From: Hyphomicrobiales bacterium
GTDB taxonomy: Bacteria; Pseudomonadota; Alphaproteobacteria; Rhizobiales; Rhizobiaceae
Direction of reading: 5' to 3'
Length of the DNA: 64,000 nucleotides
Assembly (NCBI GenBank): GCA_900473795.1
Contig: UCMT01000055.1
Location: forward strand, 92,873-156,872
The notes below the pieces were generated by a model. The model made no database searches, was not told the origin of the DNA, and was given only the letters and a program-made list of their open reading frames with translations. Made by a program: the position numbers and the translations under genes. Positions 1 to 11,579 of the stretch are shown here, in pieces (the stretch's first letter is position 1; each line of letters begins with the position of its first letter).

Positions 1-1
1 G

Positions 2-829
2 TTCATCGCCGAAGACGAATTCGGCTATATTCCGCGTGACAAGGTGGTCGTGATCCTGACCGGCAGCCAGGGTGAATCCCGCGCCGCGCTGGCAAAGATC
101 GCCCGCGACGAGATGCGCAACGTCGCCTTCACCGCCGGCGATACGGTGGTGTTTTCCTCCCGCGCCATTCCGGGGAATGAGAAGGCGATCAACGACATCA
201 AGAACGGCCTCGTCGAGCAGGGCATCCATATCGTCACCGACTCCGAAGCCCTCGTGCATGTTTCCGGCCACCCCCGCCGGCACGAGTTGCAGCAAATGTA
301 TGAATGGACGCGGCCGCAGATCCTCGTGCCGGTCCACGGAGAGGCGGCGCATCTGACGGCACAGGCGGAACTCGGCCTGCAATCCGGCATCAAGACGGTT
401 CCGCGGGTGCGCAATGGCGACATCCTGCGGCTGGCACCGGGGCCGGCAACGGTGGTCGGCACGGCGCCGCATGGTCGTATCTACAAGGATGGCGGCCTGA
501 TCGGCGATTTCGAAGAGATGGGCATCGGCGAACGCCGCAAGTTGTCCTTCGCCGGCCATGTGTCGGTCAATGTCGTGCTCGACGAGCGGTATGATTTCAA
601 CGCTGATCCGGACGTCGTCGCCATCGGCCTTCCCGAATTCGATGATGAGGGCGAGGATATGAACGACACGCTCTATGATGCCGTGCTCGGCGCCGTCGAA
701 AGCATCCCGCGCGGCAAGCGCAAGGATCTTGCCATGGTGCAGGAAGCGGTTCGACGGGCGGTTCGCGGCACCGCCAACGAGGTTTGGGGCAAAAAGCCGG
801 TCGTCACCGTGTTCATCAACAAACTCTGA
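2..829 (+). CDS. rnj: Ribonuclease J, C-terminal part (5' end outside window)
   Basis: Processing and decay ribonuclease of the metallo-beta-lactamase/beta-CASP family, with 5'-3' exonuclease and endonuclease activity on RNA in the cytoplasm. The frame is open from base 2, so the metal-binding HxHxDH core lies upstream of the window and only the last 275 residues are seen. They contain the beta-CASP part (FSSRAIPGNE), the family's HVSGHPRRHELQQM segment with downstream PVHGE, and the C-terminal domain ending in VVTVFINKL. The next gene (mce) starts 21 bases downstream, so the two are probably co-transcribed. Identity is firm; start and N-terminal domain cannot be judged here. Confidence 0.93.
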   Translation, partial: FIAEDEFGYIPRDKVVVILTGSQGESRAALAKIARDEMRNVAFTAGDTVVFSSRAIPGNEKAINDIKNGLVEQGIHIVTDSEALVHVSGHPRRHELQQMYEWTRPQILVPVHGEAAHLTAQAELGLQSGIKTVPRVRNGDILRLAPGPATVVGTAPHGRIYKDGGLIGDFEEMGIGERRKLSFAGHVSVNVVLDERYDFNADPDVVAIGLPEFDDEGEDMNDTLYDAVLGAVESIPRGKRKDLAMVQEAVRRAVRGTANEVWGKKPVVTVFINKL

Positions 830-850
830 CGGCCGCACGAAAGGCAAACC

Positions 851-1255
851 ATGCTCGGACGTGTCAACCACATTGCTCTGGCCGTTCCAAATCTTGCCGA
901 GGCGGCCGAAAAATACCGGTCGGTGCTCGGCGCCGCGGTGACCGCGCCGGATGCGCTGCCCGAGCATGGCGTCAGCGTGGTTTTCGTCACGCTTGAAAAC
1001 ACCAAGGTGGAGTTGCTGGAGCCGCTGGGCGCGGACTCGCCCATTGCGGCGTTTCTGGCCAAGAACCCGGCGGGCGGCATGCACCATATCTGCTATGAGG
1101 TCGATGACATCATCGCAGCCCGCGATAGCCTTGTTGCTGCTGGCGGCCGGGTTCTCGGCGATGGCCAGCCGAAGATCGGGGCGCATGGAAAGCCGGTGCT
1201 CTTCCTCCATCCCAAGGACTTCTTCGGCACGCTGATCGAACTGGAAGAGGTGTGA
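851..1255 (+). CDS. mce: Methylmalonyl-CoA epimerase
   Basis: Interconverts (2R)- and (2S)-methylmalonyl-CoA between propionyl-CoA carboxylase and methylmalonyl-CoA mutase. The 134 residues form a vicinal-oxygen-chelate (glyoxalase) fold with two beta-alpha-beta-beta-beta modules: it opens LGRVNHIALAVPNL, has GGMHHICYEV in the middle and ends FFGTLIELEEV. Expected metal ligands are visible as His7, a His near 79 and Glu130. Length fits the family. The start follows the ribosome site AAAGGC, 21 bases after rnj. In rhizobia this gene commonly sits between rnj and a DUF1467 gene, as here. A different glyoxalase-like activity cannot be excluded but is unlikely. Confidence 0.9.
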   Translation: MLGRVNHIALAVPNLAEAAEKYRSVLGAAVTAPDALPEHGVSVVFVTLENTKVELLEPLGADSPIAAFLAKNPAGGMHHICYEVDDIIAARDSLVAAGGRVLGDGQPKIGAHGKPVLFLHPKDFFGTLIELEEV

Positions 1256-1366
1256 CAGAAGGGCGCGAGCCGGGCGTTTGTCCCACCAGCCGGAAAGCGG
1301 TATAAGCTGCTCGACAACCAATGCCAAAGGGAGCTCGTTCAGCGTCCTTCGCAGTGAGAGACCACG

Positions 1367-1636
1367 ATGCCGATCTTTTCCATCCTTGCGATCTATTTCA
1401 TCATCTGGTGGCTGACGCTGTTCATCGTCCTGCCGATTGGGCTGCGCACTCAGGCCGAGGAGAACGAGGTGGTGCCCGGCAGCGTCGAGAGCGCGCCGGC
1501 GCGCTTCCGGGCGCTGCGTGTTTTTCTCCTGACCTCGGTGCTTGCTGCAGTGATCCACTTCGCGTGGTACATCCTCTCCGTGCGCCTCGGCTACGGTTTG
1601 GATGCCATTCCCCAATTCGCGCCGATATTCTACTGA
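1367..1636 (+). CDS. DUF1467 family small membrane protein
   Basis: An 89-residue protein with two predicted membrane spans, roughly residues 4-26 (SILAIYFIIWWLTLFIVLPI) and 51-72 (FLLTSVLAAVIHFAWYIL), joined by a charged loop with QAEEN. This matches DUF1467, a family seen almost only in Alphaproteobacteria and regularly found downstream of mce and upstream of proS. Function is unknown. The start is the ATG at 1367; the same-strand neighbour mce ends 111 bases upstream, so it may belong to the rnj-mce transcript. Nothing in the sequence suggests a partner beyond this conserved placement. Confidence 0.85.
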   Translation: MPIFSILAIYFIIWWLTLFIVLPIGLRTQAEENEVVPGSVESAPARFRALRVFLLTSVLAAVIHFAWYILSVRLGYGLDAIPQFAPIFY

Positions 1637-1787
1637 GAGCAATTGAACGTGTCGTTGATGCGACATCGCTTGGCGCGATAGCGACGGCTTACGGAAGGGC
1701 GGAACAGTGCCGTCCCGGAGTGTGCCACGGAATAGACATGATTGAAGCGGCAAGACTTTCCGCTGGAGAATCACTCTTCTGAAAAGC

Positions 1788-1938
1788 CAAAAAAAAACAA
1801 GGCTAAAAGCCTTGTTCTTAAAGTATCGCGTGATCCTTATCCGTTACCGGTGGCTGCGTATGACCGCGCCTAAGATCTTATCCTCCCAAGACTTGACCGC
1901 GAAATCGACAAGAATTTAATCTCCCTGCCTCTTTTGTG
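1788..1938 (-). ncRNA. Candidate minus-strand sRNA, alpha-r9 (Smr9C) type
   Basis: The 700-base gap between the DUF1467 gene and proS has a self-contained minus-strand transcription unit: a promoter-like pair (ATGACA at 1972-1967, 16-base spacer, CTAGTT at 1950-1945), about 150 transcribed bases without an open frame, and a strong intrinsic terminator at 1816-1789. From memory, the Sinorhizobium meliloti sRNA Smr9C (alpha-r9 family) is about 149 nt long, lies just upstream of proS and is antisense to it; length, strand and place agree. Family assignment is inference from synteny and size, since no covariance search was possible. No target is proposed. Confidence 0.6.
1789..1816 (-). terminator. 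Intrinsic terminator of the sRNA
   Basis: On the minus strand AACAAGGCT, loop TTT, AGCCTTGTT form a perfect nine-pair stem followed by a run of nine T (complement of A at 1789-1797). This is the strongest terminator in the first 10 kb and points away from both neighbouring plus-strand genes, so it marks a minus-strand transcript. Confidence 0.85.
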
Positions 1939-1944
1939 AGCCGA

Positions 1945-1972
1945 AACTAGCTCAAACATTATGCGTTGTCAT
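1945..1972 (-). promoter_or_regulatory. Promoter of the minus-strand sRNA
   Basis: Read on the minus strand: ATGACA (five of six match TTGACA), 16 bases, then CTAGTT. This places the transcription start near 1938. It faces away from the plus-strand promoter-like site at 2017-2046. Confidence 0.4.
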
Positions 1973-2016
1973 CTGATTTTTTTGCATTTTTGCTACAGTC
2001 GAGCAAAATTTTTCCG

Positions 2017-2046
2017 TTGACAACTTCCGTCTGATTACTGTTATTA
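2017..2046 (+). promoter_or_regulatory. proS: Possible proS promoter
   Basis: TTGACA at 2017-2022, an 18-base spacer and TTATTA at 2041-2046 resemble a housekeeping promoter reading toward proS. It would give a leader of about 285 bases. I see no open frame or clear hairpin in 2060-2336, so that leader is otherwise unexplained. Confidence 0.4.
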
Positions 2047-2336
2047 CCGTGCCTTTTTGCCGCACCTTCCGGTCACGGTTCCTGCATCCGAAGTATGGGC
2101 TTTCCAAGCTGTGGCGCTCGCGAAGATGACGGGTTTTCTTCCTGTCGCGAAGCGTCTATGAACGCTTGAACGCGGTGAATCCTTCCTCCTGAATCAGCTG
2201 GTCGGAGCGTCGCGACAAACAGTCAAACAGCAGTGCCTGATCGTGCGCTCATGGAGCGTGCAGGGGCTGCACGCTCAACGTTATTTCGCCCGAATCCGAC
2301 GATAGTGCGAAGTGCATCAAGTTCCGGAACCCGTTC

Positions 2337-3665
2337 ATGCGCCTGTCCCGCTTTTTCATGCCCATTCTGAAGGAAAACCCGAAGGAAGCGGAGATCGTGT
2401 CGCATCGCCTGATGTTGCGCGCCGGGATGGTTCGGCAGCAGTCGGCCGGGATCTATACCTGGCTGCCGCTCGGCAAGCGCGTGCTGGACAAGGTCAATGC
2501 CATCATCCGCGAGGAACAGAACCGGGCAGGCGCCGTCGAGCTTTTGATGCCGACACTGCAATCGGCGGAACTTTGGCAGGAAAGCGGCCGCTACGACGCC
2601 TACGGCAAGGAAATGCTGCGCATCAAGGACCGGCAGGAGCGGCCGATGCTCTACGGCCCGACCAATGAAGAGATGATCACCGACGTGTTCCGCTCTTACG
2701 TCAAGTCCTACAAGGACCTGCCGCTCAACCTCTATCATATCCAGCTGAAATTCCGCGACGAGATCCGTCCGCGCTTCGGCACGATGCGCTCGCGCGAATT
2801 CCTGATGAAGGACGCCTATTCTTTCGACTTGAACCGGGAAGGCGCTGTCGATTCCTATAACCGGATGTTCGCGGCTTACCTGCGCACGTTTTCGCGCCTG
2901 GGTCTTCGCGCCATTCCGATGCGGGCCGATACCGGCCCCATTGGCGGCGATCTCAGCCACGAATTCATCATCCTCGCCGACACCGGTGAATCGGAAGTGT
3001 TCTGCCACAAGGAATTCCTGAACTTCGACATTCCGGCCGAAGATACCGATTTTTGGGATGCGGCTGCCATGAAGGCGATTTTCGACAAGTGGACGTCGCG
3101 CTATGCCGCCACATCGGAAATGCATGACGAGGCCGCTTTCAACGCCATTGACGACGCCGCGAAGGTGTCCGCGCGCGGCATCGAGGTCGGCCATATCTTC
3201 TATTTCGGCACGAAATACTCCGAAGCCATGGGCGCCAAGGTGCAAGGCCCCGACGGCAAGGAACACACGGTGCATATGGGCTCCTACGGCATCGGCCCAA
3301 CGCGCCTTGTTCCGGCGATCATCGAAGCCTCGCATGACGAGAACGGCATCATCTGGCCGGCTTCGATCGCGCCTTTCGATACGGTGGTGATCAACATGAA
3401 ATCCGGCGATGCCGCCTGCGATACGGCCTGCGAAACCATCTATGGCGCGCTCGGCCAGGCCGGCCTTGATCCGCTCTATGACGACAAGGACGACCGAGCC
3501 GGCACCAAGTTTGCCACCGCCGACCTAATCGGCGTGCCGGTCCAGATCATCGCCGGTCCGCGTTCCGTCGCAAACGGCGAGGTGGAACTCAAGGACCGCA
3601 AGACCGGCGCCCGCGAGACGCTGACCGTCGAGGCTGCCATCAACAAGCTGACTGCTTCGAAATAA
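2337..3665 (+). CDS. proS: Prolyl-tRNA synthetase
   Basis: Charges tRNA-Pro with proline. The 442 residues match the short bacterial form lacking the large editing insertion, usual for Alphaproteobacteria. Class II motifs are visible: motif 1 region ([16 protein letters not shown]), motif 2 ([25 protein letters not shown] is the long conserved stretch at about residues 138-162) and motif 3 ([16 protein letters not shown], about 315-330), with an anticodon-binding domain at the C terminus. Start is ATG 2337, preceded by a weak GGAA. It is followed after 10 bases by lolC, a conserved rhizobial order. Function is secure. Confidence 0.97.
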   Translation: MRLSRFFMPILKENPKEAEIVSHRLMLRAGMVRQQSAGIYTWLPLGKRVLDKVNAIIREEQNRAGAVELLMPTLQSAELWQESGRYDAYGKEMLRIKDRQERPMLYGPTNEEMITDVFRSYVKSYKDLPLNLYHIQLKFRDEIRPRFGTMRSREFLMKDAYSFDLNREGAVDSYNRMFAAYLRTFSRLGLRAIPMRADTGPIGGDLSHEFIILADTGESEVFCHKEFLNFDIPAEDTDFWDAAAMKAIFDKWTSRYAATSEMHDEAAFNAIDDAAKVSARGIEVGHIFYFGTKYSEAMGAKVQGPDGKEHTVHMGSYGIGPTRLVPAIIEASHDENGIIWPASIAPFDTVVINMKSGDAACDTACETIYGALGQAGLDPLYDDKDDRAGTKFATADLIGVPVQIIAGPRSVANGEVELKDRKTGARETLTVEAAINKLTASK

Positions 3666-3675
3666 GGGAGCCGGG

Positions 3676-4983
3676 ATGAGCGCCACCACGCTAGAGCAGG
3701 AGAAGGCCGTGGCGGTCCAGCCGCCGTCGAGCCGTCCGTTTTCCACGTTCGAGCGCATGGTGGCCTGGCGCTATCTGCGCTCGCGGCGCAAGGAAGCGTT
3801 CATTTCGGTGATCGCCGGCTTTTCCTTCATCGGTATCATGCTCGGCGTGGCGACGCTGATCATCGTCATGGCGGTGATGAACGGCTTTCGCACCGAGCTC
3901 ATCTCGCGCATTCTCGGCATCAACGGCCACATGATCGTGCAGCCGCTCGACGGGCCGCTCGACAACTATGCGGACCTGGCGACGAAATTTTCCGGCGTCA
4001 AGGGCGTCACCATGGCGATCCCGATGATCGAGGGCCAGACGCTCGCCTCCGGTCCGGGCGGGGCCGGCACGGGCGCTCTGGTGCGCGGCGTGCGGGCCGA
4101 CGATCTCGTCAAGATGAAATCCATCTCCGACCACATCAAGTCCGGCGACCTTGTCGGCTATGCGGCCGGAACCGGCGTTGCTATCGGCTCACGCATGGCC
4201 GAACAGCTCGGCATCACCGCCGGCGGCACCATCACGCTGGTGGCGCCCGAGGGCGACGTCACGCCGATGGGCGTCAACCCGCGCGTCAAATCCTATACCG
4301 TCTCGGCGATCTTCGAGATCGGCATGTCGGAATATGACGCCTCGATCATCTTCATGCCGCTCGAGGAAGCACAGCTTTACTTCAACGCCGAAGGCATCGC
4401 CCAGTCGATCGAACTGTTCGTCACCAATCCGGATCTGGTCGACGACCTGCGCCAGCCGATCGAGGACGCAGCCGGCCGGCAGGTGCTGATCAGCGACTGG
4501 CGCGACCGCAACAAGACGTTCTTTTCCGCCCTTGAGGTCGAGCGCAACGTCATGTTCATGATCCTGACGCTGATCGTTCTGGTGGCGGCACTCAACATCG
4601 TCTCCGGTCTGATCATGCTGGTGAAGGACAAGGGCAGCGACATCGCCATCCTGCGCACGATGGGCGCGTCCTCCGGTTCGATCATGCGCATCTTCTTCAT
4701 GACAGGTGCGGCGATCGGCATCGTCGGCACACTCGCGGGTGTTCTTCTCGGCGTCATCGTCTGCCTCAACGTCGAATCCATCCGGCAGTTCTTTTCGTGG
4801 ATCTCGGGCACGACGCTGTTCAACCCCGAGCTCTACTTCCTCAGCCAGCTTCCGGCCGACATGAACCCCGGCGAGACCATCTCGGTCGTCGTCATGGCGA
4901 TCAGCCTGTCCTTCCTCGCCACGATCTTTCCGGCCTGGCGCGCCTCGCGCCTCGATCCGGTTCAGGCTCTGCGCTACGAATAA
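3676..4983 (+). CDS. lolC: Lipoprotein-releasing ABC transporter permease (LolC/LolE type)
   Basis: Inner-membrane permease that, with the ATPase LolD, extracts lipoproteins from the inner membrane for transport to the outer membrane. The 435 residues show the MacB/FtsX layout: N-terminal span (about 46-70, IMLGVATLIIVMAVMNGF), a large periplasmic domain, then three C-terminal spans (about 290-320, 335-365, 395-420), ending SRLDPVQALRYE, the family's usual close. Only one permease gene precedes lolD, so it probably forms a homodimer instead of a LolC-LolE pair, as in most alphaproteobacteria. lolD starts 18 bases downstream; the genes form one operon with proS. Confidence 0.93.
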   Translation: MSATTLEQEKAVAVQPPSSRPFSTFERMVAWRYLRSRRKEAFISVIAGFSFIGIMLGVATLIIVMAVMNGFRTELISRILGINGHMIVQPLDGPLDNYADLATKFSGVKGVTMAIPMIEGQTLASGPGGAGTGALVRGVRADDLVKMKSISDHIKSGDLVGYAAGTGVAIGSRMAEQLGITAGGTITLVAPEGDVTPMGVNPRVKSYTVSAIFEIGMSEYDASIIFMPLEEAQLYFNAEGIAQSIELFVTNPDLVDDLRQPIEDAAGRQVLISDWRDRNKTFFSALEVERNVMFMILTLIVLVAALNIVSGLIMLVKDKGSDIAILRTMGASSGSIMRIFFMTGAAIGIVGTLAGVLLGVIVCLNVESIRQFFSWISGTTLFNPELYFLSQLPADMNPGETISVVVMAISLSFLATIFPAWRASRLDPVQALRYE

Positions 4984-5001
4984 ACAAGGAATACAGACAC
5001 G

Positions 5002-5685
5002 ATGAATGCGCGCGTGGCATTGCAGCTTTCCGGCGTCGAGCGTCATTACACCCAGGGCGAGGGCGTTCTGTCGATACTCAAGGGCGCGGACTTTTCCCTG
5101 CACGGGGGGCAGACGGTCGCGCTCGTGGCGCCGTCCGGCACCGGCAAGTCGACGCTTTTGCACCTGGCAGGGCTGCTCGAGCGGCCGGATGCCGGCGAGG
5201 TGCTGATCAACGGCCAGTCCTGCGGTACGCTCGGCGACGAGCAACGCACGGCGATCCGTCGCAACGACATCGGCTTCGTCTATCAGTTCCACCATCTGCT
5301 TCCGGAATTCACGGCGATCGAAAACATCATGATGCCGCAGCTGATCGCCGGCCTCGCGAAGGCCGAGGCGCGCGACCGCGCCGCAGCACTGCTCGACTAT
5401 ATGCGCATCGGCCATCGCGCCGAGCACCGCCCCTCGGAGCTCTCGGGTGGTGAACAGCAGCGCGTCGCGATTGCCAGAGCCGTGGCCAATGCGCCGCTCG
5501 TGCTGCTTGCGGATGAACCGACGGGCAATCTTGATCCCGAAACCGCTGGCTATGTCTTCGATGCGCTGGAAGCGCTGGTGCGCCAGTCCGGCCTCGCGGC
5601 AATGATCGCGACGCACAACTACGAGCTCGCCTCGCGCATGGATCGCCGGGTCACCATCGAAGACGGCAAGGTCGTGGAACTTTAG
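5002..5685 (+). CDS. lolD: Lipoprotein-releasing ABC transporter ATPase LolD
   Basis: Cytoplasmic ATPase that powers the LolC permease. 227 residues, typical for LolD. Visible motifs: Walker [10 protein letters not shown] (about 43-51), Q-loop [15 protein letters not shown], signature [14 protein letters not shown] (about 149-162), Walker [13 protein letters not shown] and the switch histidine in ATHN. Ribosome site AAGGA lies upstream of ATG 5002. It ends the proS-lolC-lolD run; 27 bases later the next gene's end begins on the other strand. Confidence 0.95.
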   Translation: MNARVALQLSGVERHYTQGEGVLSILKGADFSLHGGQTVALVAPSGTGKSTLLHLAGLLERPDAGEVLINGQSCGTLGDEQRTAIRRNDIGFVYQFHHLLPEFTAIENIMMPQLIAGLAKAEARDRAAALLDYMRIGHRAEHRPSELSGGEQQRVAIARAVANAPLVLLADEPTGNLDPETAGYVFDALEALVRQSGLAAMIATHNYELASRMDRRVTIEDGKVVEL

Positions 5686-5712
5686 CAGCGAATACGGCGC
5701 TGCGAGGCAACC

Positions 5713-6294
5713 CTATTCGTTGCCACAGACCGACTGGCCGCGATCGTCCGACCAATCTTTCAGGAGCACGATTTCGCCCTTGGCGGCGATCGGCTTGCCG
5801 TTGCTCTTGCCCTTGCCCGTGAGCACGTTGAAATCACAGTCAGAGGTGTTGTCGAGGTCGAGCGTGTCGTAGGATGAATAGGTGTATCCGGCGACGACGA
5901 AATCGAAATTGCGGTAGGCGACGGTCAGCTTCTGCTCCCAGCGGTCTCGGCCGATAGAGTCGTTGTGCGACGTGATCAGGATCGAACCGCTCGGCAAGGC
6001 TTCGATCGAGGGGGCTCGACCCGCCATGATCACGTCTCCCCAGACCTTGTTCGGCGCCACGGTTTTCAGCTTCAACCGCGCGGTATCACCGTCATCGAGA
6101 TAGATATAGACCGCGTGATCCTGGTCGCTGCCCTCAGGCGCTGAAATCAGCATCGCCAGGTCCGAGCTGCCGTCCCTGTCCCAGTCGCCGGTGGCGGCTG
6201 ACACGATGTGGTCCGGATCGATTGCTTCGGCAGCCTGCGCCGCAGTTGCGCAAAGGCCGATAAACGCCGTCATGACGGCCAGTGACATCCTCAT
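5713..6294 (-). CDS. Exported hypothetical protein with a DxDxDG-type repeat
   Basis: 193 residues, starting at ATG 6294 behind GAGGGGC; a longer in-frame reading exists but lacks a signal and ribosome site. Residues 1-22 (MRMSLAVMTAFIGLCATAAQAA is slightly over the core) form a signal peptide with an AQA-A cleavage site. Mature residues 36-46 read GDWDRDGSSDL, a calcium-loop motif of the kind found in VCBS/FG-GAP repeats, followed by beta-strand-rich sequence. I expect a periplasmic protein. No function is recognised. It is divergent from the small SOS gene at 6494, about 200 bases away, and could share that regulatory region. Confidence 0.65.
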   Translation of the reverse strand: MRMSLAVMTAFIGLCATAAQAAEAIDPDHIVSAATGDWDRDGSSDLAMLISAPEGSDQDHAVYIYLDDGDTARLKLKTVAPNKVWGDVIMAGRAPSIEALPSGSILITSHNDSIGRDRWEQKLTVAYRNFDFVVAGYTYSSYDTLDLDNTSDCDFNVLTGKGKSNGKPIAAKGEIVLLKDWSDDRGQSVCGNE

Positions 6295-6435
6295 TTCTTC
6301 GCCCCTCGATTGTCGTCGGCGTGAGACTAATCGGCTCGCCTGCAGGCGTCCAGAGGTCCTCACCCTCGCAGGAAGGCCAGGTTGAAATTGTTTACCATCT
6401 CGCCAATGCCGAAACGGAAGATTTGCTGTTGTCGG

Positions 6436-6465
6436 TTGACGCATGAACATAAATAGAACAAGATA
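6436..6465 (+). promoter_or_regulatory. Promoter overlapped by LexA boxes
   Basis: TTGACG at 6436-6441 followed after 18 bases by AAGATA at 6460-6465 resembles an alphaproteobacterial housekeeping promoter. The LexA repeats at 6445-6470 cover its spacer and -10, the position expected for repression. Transcription would start near 6472, leaving a leader of about 22 bases before ATG 6494. Confidence 0.5.
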
Positions 6466-6470
6466 AGAAC
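6445..6470 (+). promoter_or_regulatory. Tandem LexA (SOS) operator, GAAC-N7-GAAC-N7-GAAC
   Basis: GAAC occurs at 6445-6448, 6456-6459 and 6467-6470, each pair separated by exactly seven A/T-rich bases. GAAC-N7-GAAC (equivalently GTTC-N7-GTTC) is the established LexA box of Alphaproteobacteria such as Rhizobium and Sinorhizobium. Three repeats make two overlapping boxes, one helical turn apart. It overlaps a promoter and sits 24 bases upstream of the small gene at 6494. The same box appears once more in the window, at dinB. Confidence 0.85.
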
Positions 6471-6493
6471 ATAACGGAAAAGGGAGCCTTGCA

Positions 6494-6580
6494 ATGACTG
6501 ACTTTCTTCGGGACCTCGCTGCTTTCACCTCAGTCGCCATGTTCGTTGCCAGCTTTTCGATCATTATCATGGGCATGTGA
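6494..6580 (+). CDS. 28-residue SOS-controlled membrane peptide, SidA-like candidate
   Basis: ATG 6494 is preceded by AGGGAG at 6481-6486 (spacing 7) and a tandem LexA operator. The product starts MTDFLRDLAAF, and residues 9-28 (AAFTSVAMFVASFSIIIMGM) form one uncharged membrane span that runs to the C terminus; the charged residues Asp3, Arg6, Asp7 are all N-terminal. It lies between the lolD block and dnaE. Caulobacter SidA is a 29-residue SOS-induced inner-membrane inhibitor of division acting on FtsW; as I recall it is also encoded next to dnaE. Size, topology and control agree; sequence homology was not tested. dnaE starts 166 bases downstream and could share the transcript. Confidence 0.7.
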   Translation: MTDFLRDLAAFTSVAMFVASFSIIIMGM

Positions 6581-6746
6581 CACGCCAAGCTTCATTGCAG
6601 CTTTCCCGTTGCGGCAGCTTGACGCCCGGCCGGGCTGTGGACAAGCCGTTGACCGCGTGAAAAAGCGGCCGTGCGGCGGATGAAATCTGGACATCGGCAG
6701 ACGGAAACGGGATATCCTGCGGCCCTCACGGGAATCGGGGTGTGCG

Positions 6747-10238
<3,492 letters not shown>

Positions 10239-10257
10239 CGGAAAGCCGCAGTTCGGC

Positions 10258-11493
10258 TCAGGATTTCGGGGGGCGGGTGATCGTCACGAAGTCGGTGCCG
10301 TCGCCGGTTTCCTGCCCGATGCCCATGTCGGAGATGGTCAGCGACGATCCTTCGGTCAGCAGTTCGCTGATCCGCTGGCGTGCATCCTCCGGCATGGTGA
10401 TGCGGCCCATCGTGCGCTGGATGGCGTTGAACGCCATCGCATCCTCTTCCACGGTGATGCCCAGTCGTTTCTTCATCGGGCCGGGCAAGGCGTTGTCGAG
10501 CGTCATGGCGAACCACTCGCCCTTGCCGGTCGAAGCATCGATGTTCTGGAATTGCAGGAAATGGGTGCCGAGCGCGATCTCGGGCTGGCCGATCACCACC
10601 GGCGTCTCGAACAGCGGCTCGAAATCGCGGCGCACGAGAAGCTGTCCGTTCGGCGGCTTGCCCTTGCCGGCCTTGGCATAGAGCGCTTCGATGAAGCCGG
10701 GCGTTATCTTGCCGTCGATGGCGAGATTTTCCGCTGTCTGGAAGGCTTTGATGGCTTCGACGGTTAGAGGGCCGGCATAACCATCCGGGATACCGACAGC
10801 ATAGCCGCGCTCGTTGAGCAGCGTCTGGACATCGAGCGTGATCTCGCGCTCGCCTCGACGGGTGATCAGCATGCGGATCGGCGGGTCTTCGCCGGCCGCA
10901 ACGGGCGCCGCCTTGACCGGGCTGGGCTCGACCGTCGCGACCTCGACAGCTTTCGTATGGACTTGCGAGACGCTCGGCCGCAACATCACGTCCGAGAGCA
11001 GTGCGGGCTCTGACTCTGCCGGCTGAAAAAGAAAGGCGTCGGAGATGGCGACAGGCGTCAACTGGCGATCGGAGATCAGCACATGCGCGCCGCGGCCGGT
11101 CATCTTGAACAGGTGCTTGGCGAAATCCTCCGGCATGCGCACGCAGCCGTGGGATGCGGGATAGGCCGGAACGTGGTTCGACGCGTGCAGGGCAATACCC
11201 GACCAGGTCAACCGCTGCATGAAGGGCATCGGTGCATTCGAATAGATGTTCGACTTGTGGAAGCGGCGCTTTTCCAGAATGGAGAAGATGCCGGTCGGCG
11301 TCGAATGGCCGGCCTTGCCCGTCGAGACGTTGGAGGTGGCGATCACCGTGTCGCCGTCATAGACGACCAGCGACTGCTGATCCTTGGAGACGACGATCTG
11401 CAACGGAGCCGGGTTATCGGCTGCAAGTGCAGTGCTGGCGGAGAGGGCAAGGACAAGGCCGATGCCAAATGCGAGACGCAAAACCATGAACAC
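10258..11493 (-). CDS. L,D-transpeptidase with peptidoglycan-binding domain
   Basis: 411 residues. Signal peptide about 1-25 (LALSASTALAA), then a YkuD catalytic domain with HASNHVPAYPASHGCVRM at about 103-120, giving catalytic Cys117 with His103 and His115. After a proline/alanine-rich linker (about 185-215) comes a PG_binding_1 domain (VQTLLNERGYAVGIPDGYAG to near 270) and a further unassigned C-terminal region. Such enzymes make 3-3 cross-links in peptidoglycan or attach proteins to it in the periplasm; Rhizobiaceae use L,D-cross-linking heavily. ATG 11487 is an equally possible start. It converges with dnaE, 19 bases apart. Confidence 0.88.
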   Translation of the reverse strand: MFMVLRLAFGIGLVLALSASTALAADNPAPLQIVVSKDQQSLVVYDGDTVIATSNVSTGKAGHSTPTGIFSILEKRRFHKSNIYSNAPMPFMQRLTWSGIALHASNHVPAYPASHGCVRMPEDFAKHLFKMTGRGAHVLISDRQLTPVAISDAFLFQPAESEPALLSDVMLRPSVSQVHTKAVEVATVEPSPVKAAPVAAGEDPPIRMLITRRGEREITLDVQTLLNERGYAVGIPDGYAGPLTVEAIKAFQTAENLAIDGKITPGFIEALYAKAGKGKPPNGQLLVRRDFEPLFETPVVIGQPEIALGTHFLQFQNIDASTGKGEWFAMTLDNALPGPMKKRLGITVEEDAMAFNAIQRTMGRITMPEDARQRISELLTEGSSLTISDMGIGQETGDGTDFVTITRPPKS

Positions 11494-11579
11494 ATCCGGG
11501 CGCAGGAAACGAAGGATGAGCCTAGCCTGAGAGATTTAAGGAAACTTTGCTGTTCCGCCGGGAACACGCGCTGATTGCG

